From Talpa occidentalis (lineage: Eukaryota; Chordata; Mammalia; Eulipotyphla; Talpidae): DNA of 64,000 bases. Of this stretch, positions 1-9,878 are shown piece by piece. A program made the position numbers and the translations under genes. Each line of letters starts with the position of its first letter. Within the stretch, counting starts at the first letter, position 1. The notes below the pieces were generated by a model. The model searched no databases, was not told the origin of the DNA, and worked only from the letters and a program-made list of their open reading frames with translations. Where the stretch lies: positions 98,726,684 through 98,790,683 of the forward strand of contig NW_026555331.1 of assembly GCF_014898055.3 (NCBI RefSeq), given 5' to 3'.

Positions 1-40
1 CTTGGACTAGCAGGTTTCTAATCCCTCTTCCTTTCATCTC

Positions 41-112
41 TAAAGTTCTATGATATTTTATCGCTTCTCGGCCTTTTGGCTAAGATCAAGTGTAAAGTTC
101 TATGATATTTTA
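41..112. repeat. Target-site duplication pair flanking the U2 fragment
   Basis: Positions 41-60 and 93-112 are identical over 20 bases. The flanking bases differ (40 versus 92, 61 versus 113), which sets the limits of the duplication. Its length is at the upper end of the usual range for L1-machinery insertions. Confidence 0.9.
60..93 (+). pseudogene. U2 snRNA retropseudogene, 5'-terminal ~34 nt only
   Basis: The segment reads as the 5' end of U2 snRNA, including the start ATCGCTTCTCGG, the TTTTGGCTAAG stretch and the AAGTGT end. It stops about 34-35 nt into the roughly 190-nt RNA. A 20-bp perfect direct repeat (TAAAGTTCTATGATATTTTA) flanks it at 41-60 and 93-112, so it is a retrotransposed copy. 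There is no A-tail between the U2 sequence and the downstream repeat. The fragment lacks the branch-recognition and Sm regions and cannot be a functional snRNA. It lies in an ITGB8 intron, in the sense orientation. Confidence 0.93.
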
Positions 113-584
113 ATGTCAGTCTGGAGAGAAAAAAGGAGTTATTGAAAGAGATAATAGGTCTTTACATTCTAAGAGTGAAAACAACAAAATCTTCCTTTCT
201 CTTTAGTTAAAATGTATTTCCCCCCCTTGGGAAGTTTACATTATGCAGGCAGTATAGTTGCTCTAACAAGCTATATATTTGAAATTAACCTTGCTAGTTT
301 CTAATTATTTGGGCTCCCCCAAAATTGTTCCTTGGATTTATTTAAAAGACATTATATACCTGTTTACAAAATGCATATTTTATTTCCAGCAAATATGGAG
401 AAAACTTTGTACTAACAAAGGATTACTAAATTACTTTCTGACAAAGGGTTACCCCTTTAGAGGAGGTTCTTTAATTTAAAAATCAATTTTGGAAAATGGT
501 TTACTTATTAAAATTTTTGGTTTTTTTATTTTGTTCTACATCCCTTTCTTCCCCTCACTTTCAAGCAAGTAGTATAAACAGTTT

Positions 585-832
585 GACTCTCTACTGCAGG
601 GGAGGAGGAGGGAGAGGGATCAGACGGAGGGAGGGAGGAGCACAGGGGACTGAGGTGATGGTGCATGGATGCATTGGTAAAGGAAACTCTATGGGGACTA
701 CACCTGAGGGGGTGGGGTAAAACAAATATTGTTTAAAAATGAACAGTGATGTAAAAAAATTTTAAAAATAATATAAAAAATAAAATAAAATATATAAAGC
801 AATAAAAAATAAAATAAAATAAAAATAGTTTG
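585..832 (+). mobile_element. LINE-1 3' end (3' UTR plus A-rich tail)
   Basis: A purine-rich block (GGAGGAGGGAGAGGG) is followed by a stretch like 'GAGCACAGGGGACTGAGGTGATGGT' in short form, then 'GACTACACCTGAGG', 'AATGAACAGTGATGTAAA' and an A/T-rich tail. The same order of motifs occurs at 21530-21725, where it follows a recognisable L1 ORF2 end. This copy has lost all of ORF2 and consists only of 3' UTR. It lies in an ITGB8 intron. Confidence 0.75.
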
Positions 833-840
833 ACCCTCAA

Positions 841-1116
841 GAATAGTCATAAGACATTTTAACTATACAAACTCCAAGTTTTGTTTTCCTATTAATACTG
901 GCAGTGACCATATTATGCTACACATCTGTTAGGCCTTAACATTAAGGACAAAAAACATTTCAAGTACACCCTTTGCACTGATTTTAGTATCATGAGACTG
1001 ATTCATTTATAATATATATTATATGTAAGCCTAAATTTATACCTTCCATATAATTATGAATGTGTGTATATTTGTACAAGACATTTTTGCTTAGGATTTA
1101 TATATATATATATAAA

Positions 1117-1150
<34 letters not shown>

Positions 1151-1939
1151 TGTAATACCTCTGTATAGATGAAAAATGCACATGCATTTCTGTTTATAAC
1201 CATCTGAACCAAAAATCCAGGCAGGAGAAAGAAACTGTCATTTCAAGAGGAAATTCAAGACCTGCCAGTCCAGATCCTTAGTTCTGCTATTAATCTCCAC
1301 TGAGACAAATGTATGGTTTTGTAATAAAGTCTGAAGAGATGAGAGTGAGAACCCTAAATCTCCCCTTTTGTGACAGAGAAAGCCTCACAGTTTCCTCTGT
1401 TAACATCATATATAAGAGCTAAAACTTTGAAACTTTACTTGGGCCCCTAGAAAATTGGAATAAAATTAAAATTGTTCATTTGAACATCCAATCTCAGGGT
1501 TTAAAATCAGTAGAGCAGAAACCCTTTGGTTCACTCGATCTATTTTTAGTGCCAAATATTCAGTCATCCCGCATTTTGAAGATTGAATCCAGAAAATGGT
1601 CTCCTCTTTCAAGTTTGCTAAGAAATCAGTTGAGAACATAAATTAATCACTGGGAAGTGGAGTAGACATTTCAAAGAGGCTTGCACACATGTCTATTTAA
1701 TGTTTCAATACAGGCAATTATCAATTATTGCATCGTTAGTTCACTGGATAGAAAATAAATGACATTTTAATTCACATATATAATAATTCACATATAGTTT
1801 TAATAATAAATTCACATATAGAAAGTGTATGTGTTATTTATAAATAATTTCTATAACATGGTATATTACTGATTCAAAATATCATTAACAGATATAATAC
1901 TGGTAACAAAATAATCAATATCTCCCCTCCCCAATTTAG
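841..1939 (+). other. ITGB8: ITGB8 intron, 3' part, no coding content
   Basis: AT-rich intronic sequence. A TA microsatellite lies at about 1100-1147 in two runs. The end (1921-1939) is a pyrimidine-rich tract followed by AATTTAG, the acceptor of the exon starting at 1940. I see no other gene or recognisable element here. Confidence 0.7.
1100..1147. repeat. (TA)n microsatellite, two runs
   Basis: Two alternating TA tracts are separated by a short AATCTAA interruption. Intronic. Confidence 0.9.
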
Positions 1940-2345
1940 GTTCTTTTCAACGTAACAGTTACAATGAAAAGATGTGATGTCACAGGAGGAAAAAGCTATG
2001 CAATAATCAAGCCTATTGGTTTCAATGAAACCACCAGAATTCATATACACAGAAACTGCAGCTGTCGGTGTGATAACAGCAGAGACCCTAAAAGAAAGTG
2101 TGTAGATGAAACTATTCTAGATGCCAAGTGTTTCCAATGTGATGAAAATAAATGTCATTTTGATGAAGATCAGTTCCTTTATGAGAGTTGCAAATCACAC
2201 AAGGATCAACCTGTTTGCAGTAGTCGAGGAGTTTGTATTTGTGGGAAATGTTTATGTCACAAAACTAAATTTGGAAAAGTGTATGGAAAATACTGTGAAA
2301 AGGATGACTTTTCTTGTCCATATCATCATGGAAATCTGTGTGCTG
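1940..2345 (+). CDS. ITGB8: Integrin beta-8, exon 10 (EGF-like leg, part 1)
   Basis: This 406-nt exon opens in phase 0 after CCAATTTAG and ends in phase 1 before the strong donor GTAAGT at 2346. The product begins VLFNVTVTMKRCDVTGG and continues through CFQCDENKCHFDEDQF and SHKDQPVCSSRGVCICGKC to DDFSCPYHHGNLCAG. The order of cysteine pairs is that of integrin epidermal-growth-factor-like (I-EGF) repeats. The wording matches human beta-8, as remembered, at most positions. Sequons NVT, NET and NCS are visible. Beta-8 pairs with alpha-V on the cell surface; the heterodimer binds RGD in latent TGF-beta. The upstream exons (PSI and beta-I domains) lie outside the window. Confidence 0.96.
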
Positions 2346-2528
2346 GTAAGTATAAATATATACATGCAGTTTAATAATGATGAGGATAAACTACCTTATA
2401 TGTGAACATATCTTGAAATCACATCTTGAAAACTATCAAACTTGAAGCTGAATTTTTAATATCCAGAGTTTGAAAGCCTGTGAAAATAGGACATGGCAAG
2501 ATTTATATTACATGATTTATAAATACAT

Positions 2529-2529
2529 A

Positions 2530-2570
<41 letters not shown>

Positions 2571-2572
2571 TA
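2529..2572. repeat. (TG)n(TA)n compound microsatellite
   Basis: About 12 TG units run directly into about 9 TA units. Likely polymorphic. Confidence 0.92.
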
Positions 2573-3876
2573 CTTTGTAGAGGAATGTTTAAAAGTAAAA
2601 ACCAAAACTTAATTGTTATTCTCAAGTTTTCCTTGACCTCAGAAATATTTATACCAGAAAAGAAAAAGTACTGATGATGTCCGACAGGTTTCTTCTAGAA
2701 AGATCTGATGCAGCCTCATAACTGGTCAACCCGTTAGCTTTCTCAGAGGACAGTGAACTATCAAAATATACTTTTCATTCACTGAAAAATTATTAATGCA
2801 TTATTATAGATGATAGTATAAGTTAGTAGCAATTTAAAACTCTCCAGTCTAGTTTTGGAACACCACCAGCAATAGAAATGTCAAAGAAAATGTTGGTTTT
2901 ATAAATAATCCATGTGAGTTCTATAGGCCACACACAGGCCAAATATTAAAAATGATATAAAACAAAAGTATCAAAAGTAGTGTACTTTTTGATTAATTCA
3001 GTTTACTGCCATCTAGAGGTTAGATTCCAGAAAATCTATGAAACATTTCAAAGTTAATATGTGTTTTTTAATGAATTAATTTTTCTGTGACAATAGGTAT
3101 ACTAAATCTACTTATTAAGAAAATAACTATCTTAGTGTTAGTGTTTTCATTTTAGTATGTAAATATAAATTGAATTATTGATGAGCTGAAATATTACATT
3201 GTCATAAGCATATGGAAATTAACAAACCTATATGCATATAAATATTCTTATATAAGCTAAAAATTTGACCCATATCACCTAGATGTGTGATGGCAAATTG
3301 TCATTTTATTCTATTATATACATAGAATATTTCATATTACATTTATTCAGCTGTACCTGGTATCATGGGTATAACAGATCATAAATAACTGTATAACAAA
3401 CCAGCCATTGTCTGCTATCTTTCAGAACTAATCCTGTTTAGGACAGGGAAGAGAAAGAATTCTAAGATCATTTCTCACATTTGTTAACCTCTCAAAGAAG
3501 TTAAATAGATTGACTTAAATACATTTGAAATACATTGAGAATTCCAAGCTCTGTTTATGATGAAATATCAAAAATCAATGTACTAACCCTTCTATATGAC
3601 TATGATACTACTGACCCACAGGCAGTTGAGAATATGCTTTGAATTATTTGTGTATGTAAGTGAAAACTGTAGGCTGACAAGCAATTTCTTCACTAGTCTC
3701 TTTGGGGAATAAAAACATGCATAGGTTGACTGGCTAGGATTAGGCACGCAGCCTGCATATGGGAACCAGGGTCTGGAAAGCATTTGTTTGGCCTGGAGCT
3801 CATTGGTTCTAATTCAGTAAATTGAGCTGATTTAACATTCTACGTAACAGTTACCCTGTGAGGTGCTCAGCAATAA

Positions 3877-3930
3877 AAGGAGGAAGACAAGAAGGGAGAA
3901 AGGGAGGGAGAGAAAAGAGGGAGGGAGGCA
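3877..3930. repeat. Purine-rich GGGA/GAGG low-complexity block
   Basis: An almost pure A/G strand built of GGAGG, GGGAGAAAGGGAGGGAG and similar units, inside ITGB8 intron 10. Confidence 0.8.
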
Positions 3931-4732
3931 TGTAGCCAAATAAAGAATGCTATATAACCCTTTAAAATATGCCACCTCTTGGAATTTTCTAGGTTTTGGA
4001 TACTTCCCTTGGTATTAAATCCATTTAAATATAAATAATCAGTGTTGTTCCTCAACATATTTTTCTATATAAATGTTCCAATCCCAACACACATACACTG
4101 CCTTGCTGTCTTTTTCACTTATCTACTAACTGCTCACACATAATTTAGGCCTGGCCCCTAAACCTGCTAGGTAATGTCCTGAGGATGTGAAAGGATTAGT
4201 TCTACTTCCCCAGAGATTTTGTTTTTAAACATGGCACTTGCACAAAGAAAACTGCTAGGCCCAGAACACCAGTAGGGTATGCCTCATAGACAAAGTTATC
4301 CAGGTCTAAGCACTAACAAGAAATTCAGAAAAGAAATTAAGGGAGCTATTAATCAAATACCCATCTTTTGGATTTCAAGTCAGAGAATTAACATTACTTC
4401 AATCTTTGTCACTTCGTTATATTTGTGTTTTTTAATTTAAAACTGAATGTACAGTGACCTTCAAGTAGTCAGGCAGTCACTCAGCAGGGCTTAACTTCAC
4501 AAATGTCAGCACAATAGATTAGCATTGGGAAGATTATCTACCATAGAACAGCTTTGAAAATAGCCACTCCAAATCCTGTTATTGCTTATGTCAGACAAAT
4601 AGAAAATGATGTTGTTTCCATTCACTTGACTGTCAGTGTGTTTCTGTGGAAATGGGAGGGGAATCCATGTTTGCAAACACTTCACAAAGTCAGGGTTCCT
4701 AATAACTTAGGCCCTGGAGTGTTTTGTTACAG

Positions 4733-4958
4733 GACACGGAGAGTGTGAAGCGGGCAGGTGCCAGTGTTTCAGTGGCTGGGAAGGGGATCGGTGCCAATGT
4801 CCAACAGCATCAGCCCAGCACTGTATCAATGCAAAGGGCCAAGTGTGCAGTGGAAGAGGCATGTGTGTATGTGGCCGGTGTGAGTGCACTGAGCCTGGGA
4901 GCATTGGCCGCTTCTGTGAACACTGCCCTACATGTCACACAGCCTGCAGTGAAAACTG
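4733..4958 (+). CDS. ITGB8: Integrin beta-8, exon 11 (EGF-like leg, part 2)
   Basis: This 226-nt exon runs from acceptor TTACAG (AG at 4731-4732) to donor GTATGTG at 4959. The split glycine codon (G from the previous exon plus GA) gives GHGECEAGRCQCFSGWEG. It continues through CINAKGQVCSGRGMCVCGRC and SIGRFCEHCPTCHTACSEN, ending in a split tryptophan codon (TG|G). The repeated CxCGxC and CECTEP patterns are I-EGF modules near the membrane-proximal leg. The reading frame is intact throughout. Conserved cysteines appear complete by eye. Confidence 0.96.
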
Positions 4959-6221
4959 GTATGTGCTTTCTGACTCAGAACAAACAAAGCAGTTCTTAGT
5001 TATTGCTGTATTTGTCTTTTTCCCCCTACATTTCTTAGAATTAGCAGTTGCTGTATCTTTCCAGGTAAACTGTTATCATTGTTCTAAAATATAATTGGAG
5101 GGAATGTTTAGCTCTTTGGCCAATAGATAGTTGTGGGAGCATCAGAATTTATCTAGGTATTCACTACTTTCGCTTCTTTGAAATAGGTTTTTTTTTTTTT
5201 AAAGAATACTATTTAGTATTTGTGAGGGTTCATTGGGTACTTTTTCCAGCTTTATTGAGATATAACATTATGTAAATTTTAGGTATATCATGTGATTATT
5301 TAGGATTTGCATGCTTCCCATTGTAATATTAATTAGCTTTTCAATCCAGAGTAAGTTACTGAAATTCTCTATGCCTTAGTTTCTTTATTATGAAAGTGAG
5401 GATAACAGCAACACCTTGCTATAATTCTGCTAAAGAAGTAAATTAGAGCATTCATGTAAAAACACACTACATACATTTGTATTTGGTGCATAGTAATCAT
5501 AGAATAAATGTTAGCAGATATTTATTTTAATTATTTCAACAATAAAGACCAATGGTGGCTATGAAGAACTGTAAAAATGTGATGAATAATAAGAGTAAAT
5601 AAATGTTAAATGAAGGTATCATTATTTCATGCCAATAATTAATTTTCCAGTAGTAATTTGAGACCAATTCAAAGACCACAATTTTATAAAAATCAGTAAA
5701 ACATTCTACTGTCTAATTTACTTGATTTCAAATTTTAATACATTCACTCCCTCAGATTGGTAATTTCAAATAAATAAATTTAATTCTGCATAGTAATTTA
5801 TGTAACTTACCTGGAAATGTAGTACTTAAACATCATGATGGGATTATTTGTAATTAACTCAACCAAATTTTGAAAAGTATTTATTTGTAAATTTTTCTAG
5901 TTGTGTCAAAATAGTTATCTTATACAATGCCTATACTTTGGTATGTCTGTGGTGAGACTATCTTAGTCATTCCCTAGAGATTTTTTCTGAGTACAGAAAA
6001 TTCATTATTTTATTTTATACATTAAAACATTTTAATTCATTAGAAAATAATTTTGCTATGGTATGAAATTCACCCAAGGTTACAAGTAAGTAACCTTTCT
6101 TTTCTAGTTTTATAGGACTGCTTTCCTAGTGCAGTACTCTATTTTATTTTATTCTTGCAGAATATTACAGCCTATAGACTTTATAGAGAATAAATGCTTT
6201 TGTTTCTGTTTCCCCTTACAG
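4959..6221 (+). other. ITGB8: ITGB8 intron 11
   Basis: A 1263-bp intron with donor GTATGTG and acceptor TTTCCCCTTACAG. It contains a MIR relic (about 5340-5520). A stretch near 5250-5310, 'CTTTATTGAGATATAACATT', resembles the end of an old L1-related repeat. Confidence 0.85.
5340..5520 (+). mobile_element. MIR SINE relic
   Basis: The motif order matches the MIR core: 'AAGTTACTGAAATTCTCTATG', 'CCTTAGTTTCTTTAT', 'GTGAGGATAACAGCA', 'GAGCATTCATGTAAA' and 'GCATAGTAATCATAGAATAA'. This corresponds to the usual 'cttaacctctctgtgcctcagtttcc ... cataataaatgtt' layout. It is old and diverged. Confidence 0.75.
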
Positions 6222-6328
6222 GAATTGTGTGCAATGCCTTCATCTTCATAATCTGTCTCAAGCTATACTTGATCAGTGCAAAACCTCATGTGCTCTCATG
6301 GAACAGCAATATGTGCACCAAACATCAG
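6222..6328 (+). CDS. ITGB8: Integrin beta-8, exon 12 (membrane-proximal beta-tail)
   Basis: This 107-nt exon lies between acceptor CCCCTTACAG and donor GTAAAC. It completes the tryptophan codon and reads NCVQCLHLHNLSQAILDQC then KTSCALMEQQYVHQTS, ending with one base (G) of a split glutamate codon. It lies just outside the membrane. An NLS sequon is present. Human beta-8, as I remember it, has QQHYVDQTS here, so this copy may be one residue shorter and carry H for D. I cannot verify that without an alignment. Confidence 0.95.
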
Positions 6329-9257
6329 GTAAACAAAAGCTTAATTAGAAAGGCACTGAAGAGGATTTGCTGAGGCTCATGTTCCCCCAAATGGTTTACA
6401 AATTAATATCCTAAAGAAATAACTAGCTACTTCAGTGTTTTCAATCTCTTTGAAATGGTACTCTATAAAATCAGCTAAGCGTGTTTACCACTACTTGGCT
6501 GAATTATTAGGTCTCCCATTTCAATTATCCAGCTAAATTTCCATGTTGTATACCTTTATGGAAATATGTCAAACATATTTCCTATAGAGACCTTCATGAA
6601 TCAAGAATGGGTCTTTCTTAGAGGCAAGAGGTGAACCATAATTATCCTTTGTAATTCAAATTTGCTTCCAGTTATGATCTTCCTCATGTCAAACCCACAC
6701 TTACTTCCATGTTCGAGGTAAAACCAAAAAATCCTAAGTAGCAGTAAGTTGCTTTTGCAAAATACATAACTTTAAAATTTCACTTTCTCCTGATTGTTTT
6801 CATTCTGATATAAATATAATCCAGGGTGAATGATTATGAAAGTGGCACAATAGGAAGGATATGGAACTTTTACACTGGTGAAATAAGCTTAATACATACC
6901 CGTTCATATTATTAGTCCTCTTACAAAATTTCCCTAAGTCTCCATTTCCTCTACCAACTTCAAAGAGTTGTGTGAGATTAAATGAGCCAGTGAATATTGA
7001 AAAGTAGATAAAGGGTTACATAAATGGGAGAAACAAATGAAAGCTGCACTCAAAAGCCTTTTTTTTCCAGACAAAAGTTCATTAGCACCCCAAATTCCAG
7101 CACCCCATTTTGCTCAGGTATAATGTTAACGACATGAATTAGAAATGAACCTTGGAATTATGTCTTCATTGAAAACATTCCAACTTCTACTGTTATTTCT
7201 AGTTTCTCCCCTAACCTGTAGGAGTAATTCTAGCACTTAGCAAGATTGCACAGAAGAATAAATTTTCTCCTGGGTTTCATTTTCTTTTTCCTTTGCATCC
7301 ATACTGATTTCAGCCCAAAACAAATTTGGCTCTGAAAAGAACCCATGTGCTGCCAGCTGGGGCTGCAGCAATCACTCCAGAAATCCAAGGGCCTTTTCTA
7401 ATAAATAAAGTCTTTACTGTCAACATGCCATTTATTATGCTAAGTAAACAAATCTACTCTGACCTAAGTGTGGTTACAAAAAGTATTCCCTTAAAGCTCC
7501 TCAGGAAAAGCCCTTGCTTGACCTAAACTAAGAAAGATCGTGGCCAGAGAGAAATGTATGACTCTCAAGAACTACATTTTAAAATGCACGTAGATCGGAG
7601 CCCTGAAAATGTCTATCCCTTACCCATAAGAGACATTTTTTAAATGTATTGGTAGCTAGGGGGCTCCCCTCCTCTTCACAACTATTTTGCAAGGAGAAGG
7701 AAAAGGCATTTGGTAGCCACCTCTATTATCTATCCACTCAATCACACTTAAAGGGTGTTCTTTTGGTCGTTCTGGCTAAGCTCCTATTAAGAGAGAAGCC
7801 AGGAAATGTGATCAAGCCACGTGCCTCCTTTGAGGATCTGCCTAAGCTGCTGAGTAGATCCTAGTTAGCCAAGGGAAATAATGGCCTATCATGATGGAAG
7901 GCAAACATGTCACCTGAAGGTCACTGTAGAAGACTGCAAGGACACTACCTTTGAAGAAAGCATCTTGGATTCTCTCTGTGTGTTAGGGCTGTAAATCAGG
8001 CATATTTGCATTTGTGTTTAGTGTTTCTATTCTAGTTAGTAATCCCTTGGGCATCCCATTAGGCTTTCTCTCAAGGAACCATAACATTAGCCAAAAGAAA
8101 ACTGGGCTCTATTATGTCTTTTTACATGGTGAATGCCTTTGCCTTTGTCATTGTGTTCTTGGCTTATTCAAGAGCATTCTTGGTTCTTCCTGGGAAATTA
8201 GCGCAGGTCACCTGTGATTGTGTGATTTGTTCTCAGCAACTCCCTTCCTGAAAGATCCTCTCAGAGGGACCATGAGGTATTTAGGTGAAGTCCTCCAAAG
8301 TTTGGAGAATGGGTGGAAAACACATACTTCTTTGGACCAGGAAGTAATTTTGTGAGTCTGGGGCAACTGGTGAGTTCTATGGAACACCTGCATCTTGTGC
8401 AACCACGTTTCTCCTAAATTAGTGTTATGTCTCTGACAAACACAGAACCTGCACATTTTCCAAGTAGAGTTTGCCAAAATTCTTGGGCTAAAAGAGACCT
8501 AGCATGTCCCTCCTCTTACCACAGCATTTCCTTTTCCAACTAGTAATTGCTTATTCTTGAAAAAATACATAGAGGACTTTTTAGAGGGAAAGTTAAGACA
8601 GATTTGGTTAACACACAAGTAAAAAATAAATTAATAAAAACCAAGGAAAGAGATTTGTATATTGTCCCAGATTGCACATGCCTATTTCCTGAGAAGGCTT
8701 TTGCAATTATAATAAAAACTTACATGGCTATTTCCAAGGAAATATTTATCCATCTATTAGAATAGTACCGATTTTAGCTTCCACGGATGTTTACTTTATT
8801 TTCCATTACTGGGGTGCAAGAATAACAAGAGCAACATATACTAAAGCCCAGAGCTGTTAAATAATTTTTGAGTCCTATTTTCCACTCAATGATCAACAAC
8901 ATGTACCACAAAACTGTCCTCTCCATCATGGATAAAATTATTTTTAGTTATGGGATTTGGACATATTCCAGTTAATACAATTAAAGAATCAAGCTGCAAA
9001 GAAATAATCTTATTGAATATCTTAATTTTGGCTATTCTCCAAACAAGAGTTTTCTGTTGGAAATACTTTAATAAATTTGTAATAAAAATTGAGTTTTCTT
9101 TTTGACTCAAAAGTAACTGCAGTCCTTGTTTCGAAAATAGAGATTTGCAAATATCTCTGGTCCCATTAAATAGATGATGAGCATTGTTTACTTGTTAGAA
9201 TCATTTGATTTATGAATTCCAGCTCTTTAATTCTTTCATTTATTTGCTTCACTACAG
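6329..9257 (+). other. ITGB8: ITGB8 intron 12
   Basis: A 2929-bp intron with donor GTAAAC and acceptor TTGCTTCACTACAG. It is notably free of SINEs, L1s and microsatellites that I can recognise. The open stretches here (for example 7326-7526 and 8208-8477) show no coding signature. Confidence 0.85.
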
Positions 9258-9421
9258 AATGTTTCTCTAGTCCGAGCTACTTGAGAATATTTTTCATCAT
9301 CTTCATAATTACATTCTTGATTGGGTTGCTTAAAGTCCTTATCATTAGACAGGTGATACTACAATGGAATAGTAATAAAATTAAGTCCTCCGCAGATTAC
9401 AGAGTATCAACTTCAAAAAAG
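9258..9421 (+). CDS. ITGB8: Integrin beta-8, exon 13 (transmembrane helix, start of tail)
   Basis: This 164-nt exon begins after CTACAG and ends in AAG before donor GTCAGTG. It encodes ECFSSPSYLRIF and then a roughly 22-residue hydrophobic helix (FIIFIITFLIGLLKVLIIRQ). The cytoplasmic start follows: VILQWNSNKIKSSADYRVS and TSKK. The juxtamembrane region lacks the acidic/KLLxxxHDRRE motif typical of most integrin beta tails, as expected for beta-8. The exon ends in phase 0. Its short distance to the next exon suggests a minimally sized last intron. Confidence 0.97.
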
Positions 9422-9521
9422 GTCAGTGATTTATAAAAAAAGAGCTATCATCAATTTGTTATTGTCTACTTCCAATATTTAGTCCCTTACTTAATAATAA
9501 TAATATTTCTTCTCCATCAAG
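9422..9521 (+). other. ITGB8: ITGB8 intron 13 (100 bp)
   Basis: A 100-bp intron with donor GTCAGTGAT and acceptor TTCTCCATCAAG|G. The polypyrimidine tract is short and interrupted by TAATAATAATAA. It is near the lower practical size limit for a mammalian U2-type intron. The downstream frame matches beta-8 only if this segment is removed. Confidence 0.9.
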
Positions 9522-9644
9522 GACAAGCTGATTCTGCAAAGTGTTTGTACAAGAGCAGTAACTTACCGACGGGAGAAGCCTGAAGAAATAAAAATGGATA
9601 TCAGCAAATTAAATGCTCATGAAACTTTCAGGTGCAACTTCTGA
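9522..9644 (+). CDS. ITGB8: Integrin beta-8, exon 14 coding part (cytoplasmic tail and stop)
   Basis: The exon opens with DKLILQSVCTRAVTYRREKP and ends with EEIKMDISKLNAHETFRCNF followed by TGA at 9642-9644. The five exonic segments total 1026 nt, exactly 342 codons with stop, so the whole C-terminal part is intact. The tail contains no NPxY/NPxF motif, which other beta integrins use to bind talin and kindlin. This is a known peculiarity of beta-8 and is seen directly here. Confidence 0.97.
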   Translation, partial: DKLILQSVCTRAVTYRREKPEEIKMDISKLNAHETFRCNF

Positions 9645-9870
9645 AAAGATTTTTCTAAAGTACTTTATGGCAAACTGGATTTTTAATAATTGCTCCTAAA
9701 ATTATAATTTTAGAAGTCACAGGAGGCGACAAGTTGCTCTAGATAATGTTGGTTGCTGGATGTCCAATGAAGACTGACAAACATCCTCATCACCATGTGA
9801 CTCACATCGCTGCTGAATTTTTCAGAGAAAAATGTGTCTTACTACTGTTTGAGACTAGTGTGTCATTGTA

Positions 9871-9878
9871 GCACTTTA
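9871..9878 (+). promoter_or_regulatory. miR-17/20/93/106 seed match in the 3' UTR
   Basis: GCACTTTA is an 8-mer complement to the AAAGUGC seed. It lies about 230 nt after the stop codon in AU-rich context. Regulation of ITGB8 by miR-93 has been reported in the literature as I recall it; the functional role here is inferred. Confidence 0.5.

Larger units (their letters stand above)
2346..4732 (+). other. ITGB8: ITGB8 intron 10
   Basis: A 2387-bp intron with donor GTAAGT and acceptor TTTTGTTACAG. It holds a compound (TG)n(TA)n microsatellite at 2529-2572 and a purine-rich block at about 3877-3930. No other interspersed repeat is clear enough for me to name. Confidence 0.85.

Noticed and set aside
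2121..2405. Second open frame overlapping the first ITGB8 exon
   Set aside because: It is the +1 shadow of the true frame; the true frame matches integrin beta-8 and obeys the splice sites.
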